A stretch of DNA of 64,000 nucleotides, from contig CAJQUW010000592.1 of the NCBI GenBank assembly GCA_907163375.1, positions 62,001-126,000 on the forward strand. Direction: 5' to 3'. Below, one piece after another: positions 43,001 to 49,000 of the stretch. The translations under genes and the position numbers were made by a program. The stretch's first letter is position 1; each line of letters begins with the position of its first letter. The notes beneath the pieces were generated by a model that had not been told where the DNA came from, did not search any database, and saw only the letters and a program-made list of their open reading frames with translations. Source of the stretch: Prostheceraeus crozeri. Its lineage: Eukaryota; Platyhelminthes; Polycladida; Euryleptidae.

Positions 43001-46000
43001 GGGATATGGATGCGCTTCAAGCCTAGAAATGATGCGGTTGAGGAATATGCTTAAATTAGGGCTGTGCGATGTGCCTTGTTTCTTCTGCTCGTACCGGTTC
43101 TAGAACAAATGCACTGAAATGCTCGAATTTAGATTAAATAGATGTTATTGTGTAGTTTCAATTATAGTTAATTCCTTTTATCCACAGCAAATTGGATAGA
43201 AATGTATTTTGACCCTTTGGCTACGGTGCTTATTTCATACACCTATCGAATTTCACTGAGCCCGAGTTAGCTCGTATCGAGACAGCAAGACAATGTCACT
43301 GAACCAATTCAGCCAATTCTCTCTGTGTCTTTGAAGGGTTTAAGTCACTTCATACTAGAAACGAGTTAATGCGCTATTCGTGAAATTGGAACACCACAGC
43401 AGCCCGAGTTAACTCGGCATTAGTGAGCAGTGGAAGGGAAAAATTTATCTGTCAGTGATAGTTGCCTGTCCTGTCATCCAAAGACGAGAGTATAGTTCAG
43501 CTCTATTTATTAATAAACTATAAACGAAGCCTCTTGAAAATCAACGTCATATCATAAATTAGCTGATGCATTTCCTAATATCGATAGAAAATGTGAAAAA
43601 GTGACGAAAGTTAGATAATTCATGTTTATGATCAATCATTTTAGACCACAAACTTTCAATTCCAGCAACCTCAGAATTTCGGTATCTTATAGTGAATATG
43701 CACCCTGCTATTGCTTCTCTTGTTTAGGTTTAGACTGTCTTAGCATTCCAGTGGCCAAGATTCCGTCCGAAGGACTTTTTTCGGCATCGAGTGATGTCGA
43801 GATGTTGACTTCTTGCATATTAATTTGCAGACAAAGACTCTCTTTCGAATCTTTCCACTGATGTGTTTCAGGTATTTTGAAAAATAATCTCTTCACTTGT
43901 TATTCTTTAATTTTGAAAGAATCAATTGACCTGCCGTTATCTAGATTACCGTATATCTAAATTACCTCAGTTTTTACCTACTTTTAAAGAATTCCATCAG
44001 TGCTATCTTTGAGACATGGGTTGAATAATTATGAGAGTCACTTGTAAGTATTGGCAGCATCACATTCGAGGCAGACGATGCAAATCCATTTTAAATTCTT
44101 TAGCACGTCAGAAGTTTTGTCCTCTATAGAATTTGCATTGAATTCAAGAAAATATGAGTATTGATTATGAATGATGGAAACTTTGCCCTCAAGATTTTGA
44201 AGCTTTAATTGACGGCAAAGTTAATTTAATTACATGGAAATCTAGAACGCGAAGCAAATTATACTTCGCCTGTACCTACCTTATTTAGTGCCTCAGTGCA
44301 AAATTATATAAATTATTTTAAATCTAAATTAAATAAAATTAGTTTTATTTTGAATTATCAAAAATTCATATCAAAATTTTCGTGGAACGGAGCGAGCAGG
44401 TGAAGCCTAGTTTTAAATTCATTTCAATGTCCTTAAACAGCTGAGAATATCAAAATCTTTTTCAACATGTTTGCTTGTCTTGTTCACTTCTGTTTTGAAA
44501 CTATGGAGAATTGTATCATAAATCTGTGAGGTGAAATTCACATCTCTGTTGCCTTTAAAATCGGATTGGAGAAAGAATCTTAGCTATTTTGTCATTCCAG
44601 CAATACATGTATTTACAGTAGAATTACTAATTACTAATCACTATCCATGTAGCTATGAATTAGCTTAATGATAATATTTACCCATCTTTTTAGACATCGA
44701 ATTCTGATGACAGCAAACGAAACGATTCCTACAAAGTAAACAATGTAAAATATTATTAGTTCACAGGCTGGCGATGACAACAACGATAGACAGTAGTATA
44801 GCAGAAAAACAAAAGCAATTACATGAATACTTTTAAGAAAATGGATTTACTTAGGGTTTGATTTAATATAAGATTTCCATCATTTATTAACAAGGCTTCT
44901 TAATAATAATAATAATAATGAAGCGTATATTTGATAAGAAATGGGAATCAAGTTTTACAAAATAATAACAGCAATATTTGCAACATAAAGTATAAAAGTC
45001 ATGTATGCAGTGTTCACTTAGAATCAGATAATCTTGACTTATAAGGCACAAATGAGTTTAATCTCCGCATTGTGGAACGCAAAGATATCTTTATTCTACC
45101 ACTAGGGAGTAGATCAGGCGTGATAGGATATAGAGGATGCTCTGAATCCTCAATAGCGTGTTGGAATAACTTTGTAGCCATCCTTTCCTGAACCTCGAAA
45201 AAGTCAGGCAAGCATCAAGACTTGCAATGAATTCCGCATATGATTTTGTGACAACGGCGTTCAAATTTGTGCACCAGGTTTTTATCTTTGTTCAAAATAC
45301 TTCCAATATATATTTGGCAGCCATAGTTCAACGTCGTAAGAATTAGTGATTTGTATATCTGCACTAATTGTGGCTTCGCTAAGAACCCCTTTAAAATTCT
45401 CAAAAGGTAGAGATGCTTATTTGCAGATTTGAGTTTCTCTTTTAAATGGAGTGAACAATTCAAGGAGCAACTGAGCTGCACACCGAGAATCTTTATGCTT
45501 TCTTGGAAAGGTAGAATTGCTGCAACAACGCTAGTGTCAAACAACGTGTTTTTTCTTCTATAATATACGAGTTCTAGCACTAGAATTTTATCTTTAGTAC
45601 TTGATTGAAGGCGAAAGCGCTTGAACTGATGAAGAAAGATGCATCTAAAAGAAGTACGAAATAATATTGCACTTCTCTCCATAACCGAACAGTGGCAAAG
45701 AACATCGTTTTACTTCTTATCTTGTGGTTATAAAAAGGTAAAAAAGTTGATCGAAAATTTTCACCAACATAACAGTGATCATTAGGCAGTCGCGACTGGG
45801 TCAACACTTCAGCCCACCAACGTTTAGTGTTGCTGTTTAGTACAAACAGATTGTTTCTTATGTCAGCATGCTCAAGGTGGAGGCGAGAGATTATCATTGG
45901 ACAACTCGCTACAAGCTGTCATTTACATCATTTAGGGCGTGCGAGCACTAAGCGGCCAGGTCGCGGCGACCATGGCCGCCGCGGCCAAAAAGAAGTGCGA

Positions 46001-49000
46001 CCATGAAAGCGGCTGCGACAGCAACCAATCGACGCCATTTGTTGAGGAAAAAAATGAATGAGGAAGATATTGCAGCAGTTTATTATCTATTTGCTGGGAG
46101 AAGGGTCGCCAAGTGCGCGCTCTGTCATAGGCTGTAACGCATTTTACTGGTCGCCGCGACATCTTGGCCGCGTGTACGTCGCTGCAAATCTTGATGGCCG
46201 CCACGACCAATTGGTCGCGTCGGCAAAGTGCGTGCGCAAGTGGACGACTTCCCATCTCCGCAACAATAACTAAGCAAGCCTGTTGGCCGCCACGACCTGT
46301 CTGCTTAGTGCGCACGTCCTTAATGAATTTCCCAGATTGAACTTCGAGATGACTCGGAACTGAACTAATGAAATCATAAGTTTTCTAACCAGCAGTTGTA
46401 TTTTCACATCGATGTATTTGAAACACTAATTTTCTTGCTACGCCGCTTCAAGCCTCGCGAGAAAATGATATCTTTCTAATTGTCTTTCTTAGACTCTTTC
46501 TGCTATGTCATGCCTCTAATGTGTCTCTTCGAATTTTAGATGAATGAGAATGGTGCTGAAGTTATCCAGCGCTTAGTGACATGCACCTCATCTAATCAAA
46601 TGCCGTTTGTCATATCAATTTATGTTCTGAAAGGTAAGATGTCGGTTGAGAGAAACTATGCAACCACCATATAATAATACATGACTTTTTATTCAACGTA
46701 GCAAAGTGCGTCAAGGTAACAAAGTTAAAAAAAACAAGCTAATGATTAGTTAATTTTCAATAGGTACAAAGTATGATTTAAAAGAAAATTTTTATATCCT
46801 AAAATGTCTAAAAATTTTAAAAATACTTACTAGAAGGACAAACAACGCTTCTCCTCTCCTCATGTGTAATGAATTGGCGAGTAAGTCGTTCTGTTCAAAA
46901 TTATGTTTATCACTTATATATTGAAAAGATCCTATTTAACAGTCTGCCCATTCAGATGATAAGAGGACAGGTCTGTTTCCAATCAAAATACCAGATCTAG
47001 CTAATAACACAGCGGGATCATGCTATCTAAAATCTACCAGGTGTGTAAGAGAATTAATATTAGTTCCTTAAGCTAAAACGTGAAATAGAATTGCACAAAA
47101 TATGCATACAAATTATTTGACTATTTTTAATGAGGTCATCAACAGGAACTTGGTCAGGACGATCACGTTTCGACCGCTTCATCCTGGACGCTCAAACCCG
47201 ACCAAGCGCGGTCCTGTACATTTAAGATGCACAGCCTCAAAAATTACATTTATAATAGAGAAAGATTAGCATCTATCAAAAAAATAGAGTCACTATTGAC
47301 TGAAATGTACCTCAGGCATTTGAAAGAAGGACAGAGTCCAGCCAGTAGAGGTAGAAATTTTTAACAGGTTTGACTTCAGTTCTTTTAATCCTTCAAGTTT
47401 CAAAATGATAATTTAGAAATGGCAATCTACAATCAGCGGTAATTTAGAAATGTCATGTTTTAGAAGACGCTTTGATTTGAATGAAATCAATTTATAAGTG
47501 GCTTATTTTCTGTCATGGTAAGCATGCACAATGCAAAGATGCAGAGTCTTATCACTTTGATAGGACTCCGACTCCAGGGTTTGAGAAAACTCCGACTCCG
47601 GGGTTTGAACTCTGACACTGTAAACTGTAGGTCACGAAATTTTGATTGATTTAGGCACGAAACCTAGGCATCAATTTTAACCAACACAAAGCACGAGTAG
47701 GCACGAAGTTCATGGTGCCGAGTTCGTGCCCATTGGTGCCTAATTTTTCTCTTTGCGAAATAGAGTTTCTACAAACCACTGGTATCAGTAGCATAATCCC
47801 TATCCTTATTTATTACTATATCGTAAAATGCTCTTCCGTTTATTATCCTCAATCAAAAGAAAGGAAAACTGCTTCTATAATTCGATCATGCATATATTAA
47901 ATTTCAAATCAATAAGAAGCAAAACTTGAATTTTATGTATGCAAAAGGGGAATTATTTTTTTGAGGATCCGAGCAATTCAACACCAACGCATGTATTAAG
48001 CACTATCAGATTTCATAAGCATTCAAGACTATAAAACATGTTTCTCGACACGTCTGAATAATGTATATAACATGATTCGAGTATTCTTGGTAAAACTGCA
48101 GGACATGCCAACTACATAAAAATCAAAACTTTTAGAAATTTTGTTCTACATTTACAAAGCGTGTCGTCAGAAACAGTGCGAGTAAAAAACATGCAGTGAA
48201 CGGTATTCAGTAAATAAAAAAGTTTCGAGAAATTTTCAAATTGCATGTACTTGAATGTTGATTAATGACGAGGCTCAATTTTTCCCGCAACTCTTTTTGC
48301 AACAAAATTCTTAACAAATATGCCATAAGAATATCAGTCAATCTCAGGAAAACGTACAGACGTAAATTCTTGAAAACTGTTATTACAACGAAGTTTCAAA
48401 GTAACAATTTTGAAAATAATTTTTACAGAAATGTAGGATCAAGCTGACAAAACCTTGAAGGTCACAGCTTTTAGTTGCATTTCAAATCATTCAAATCAAA
48501 ATGAAAAAGAGTTTGGACAATCCTTGACGGAATGCTTGGAGCGCAGCAATCCCGTCAATTCCAGCATCTCATCGGACACAGACTCCACCGCTTCATGGGG
48601 CTCCTACTCCGTCTCTTTAGAGGACTACAACACCGGCGTTTGATGGGCCTCTGATTCCAGCATCTCATAGGACTCCGACTCCGTCTCTTTAAAGGACTAC
48701 AACACCGGCGTTTGATGGGCCTCTGACTTCAGCGTTTGATAGGACTCGAACTCCGGCGTTTGATGGGCCTCTGACTTCGGCGTTTGATAGGACTCCGACT
48801 CCACCGCTTGATGGGCCTCTGACTCCGGCGTTTGATTGAACACCGACTCTGTCGTGTAATAGGACTGGTGGTGGAACAGTACATGTAATTCATGCTTATT
48901 GAAGTCGGAGAAAGTGGTCGTGGCCTCGCTGCTACTTCGCTAATTTAAATGCAAGATCGACAAGAATACTAGATTTAAAGCAGGAATGCCGTTTTCGTTA

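Larger units (their letters stand above)
47534..48874. mobile_element. GACTCC-family hAT-like element with 24-bp arrays and a nested MITE
   Basis: It starts CAAAGATGCAGAGTC, close to the family terminus CAGGGATGCGGAGTC, followed by 24-bp GACTCCGACTCC units (47552-47615), then a CACTGTAAAC MITE. A second 24-bp array closes the region at 48563-48874. No recognisable right terminus, so the outer limits are approximate. Confidence 0.5.

Noticed and set aside
45932-46315. 127-codon minus frame as a gene
   Set aside because: It coincides almost exactly with the ends of a MITE and reflects its GC-rich composition.
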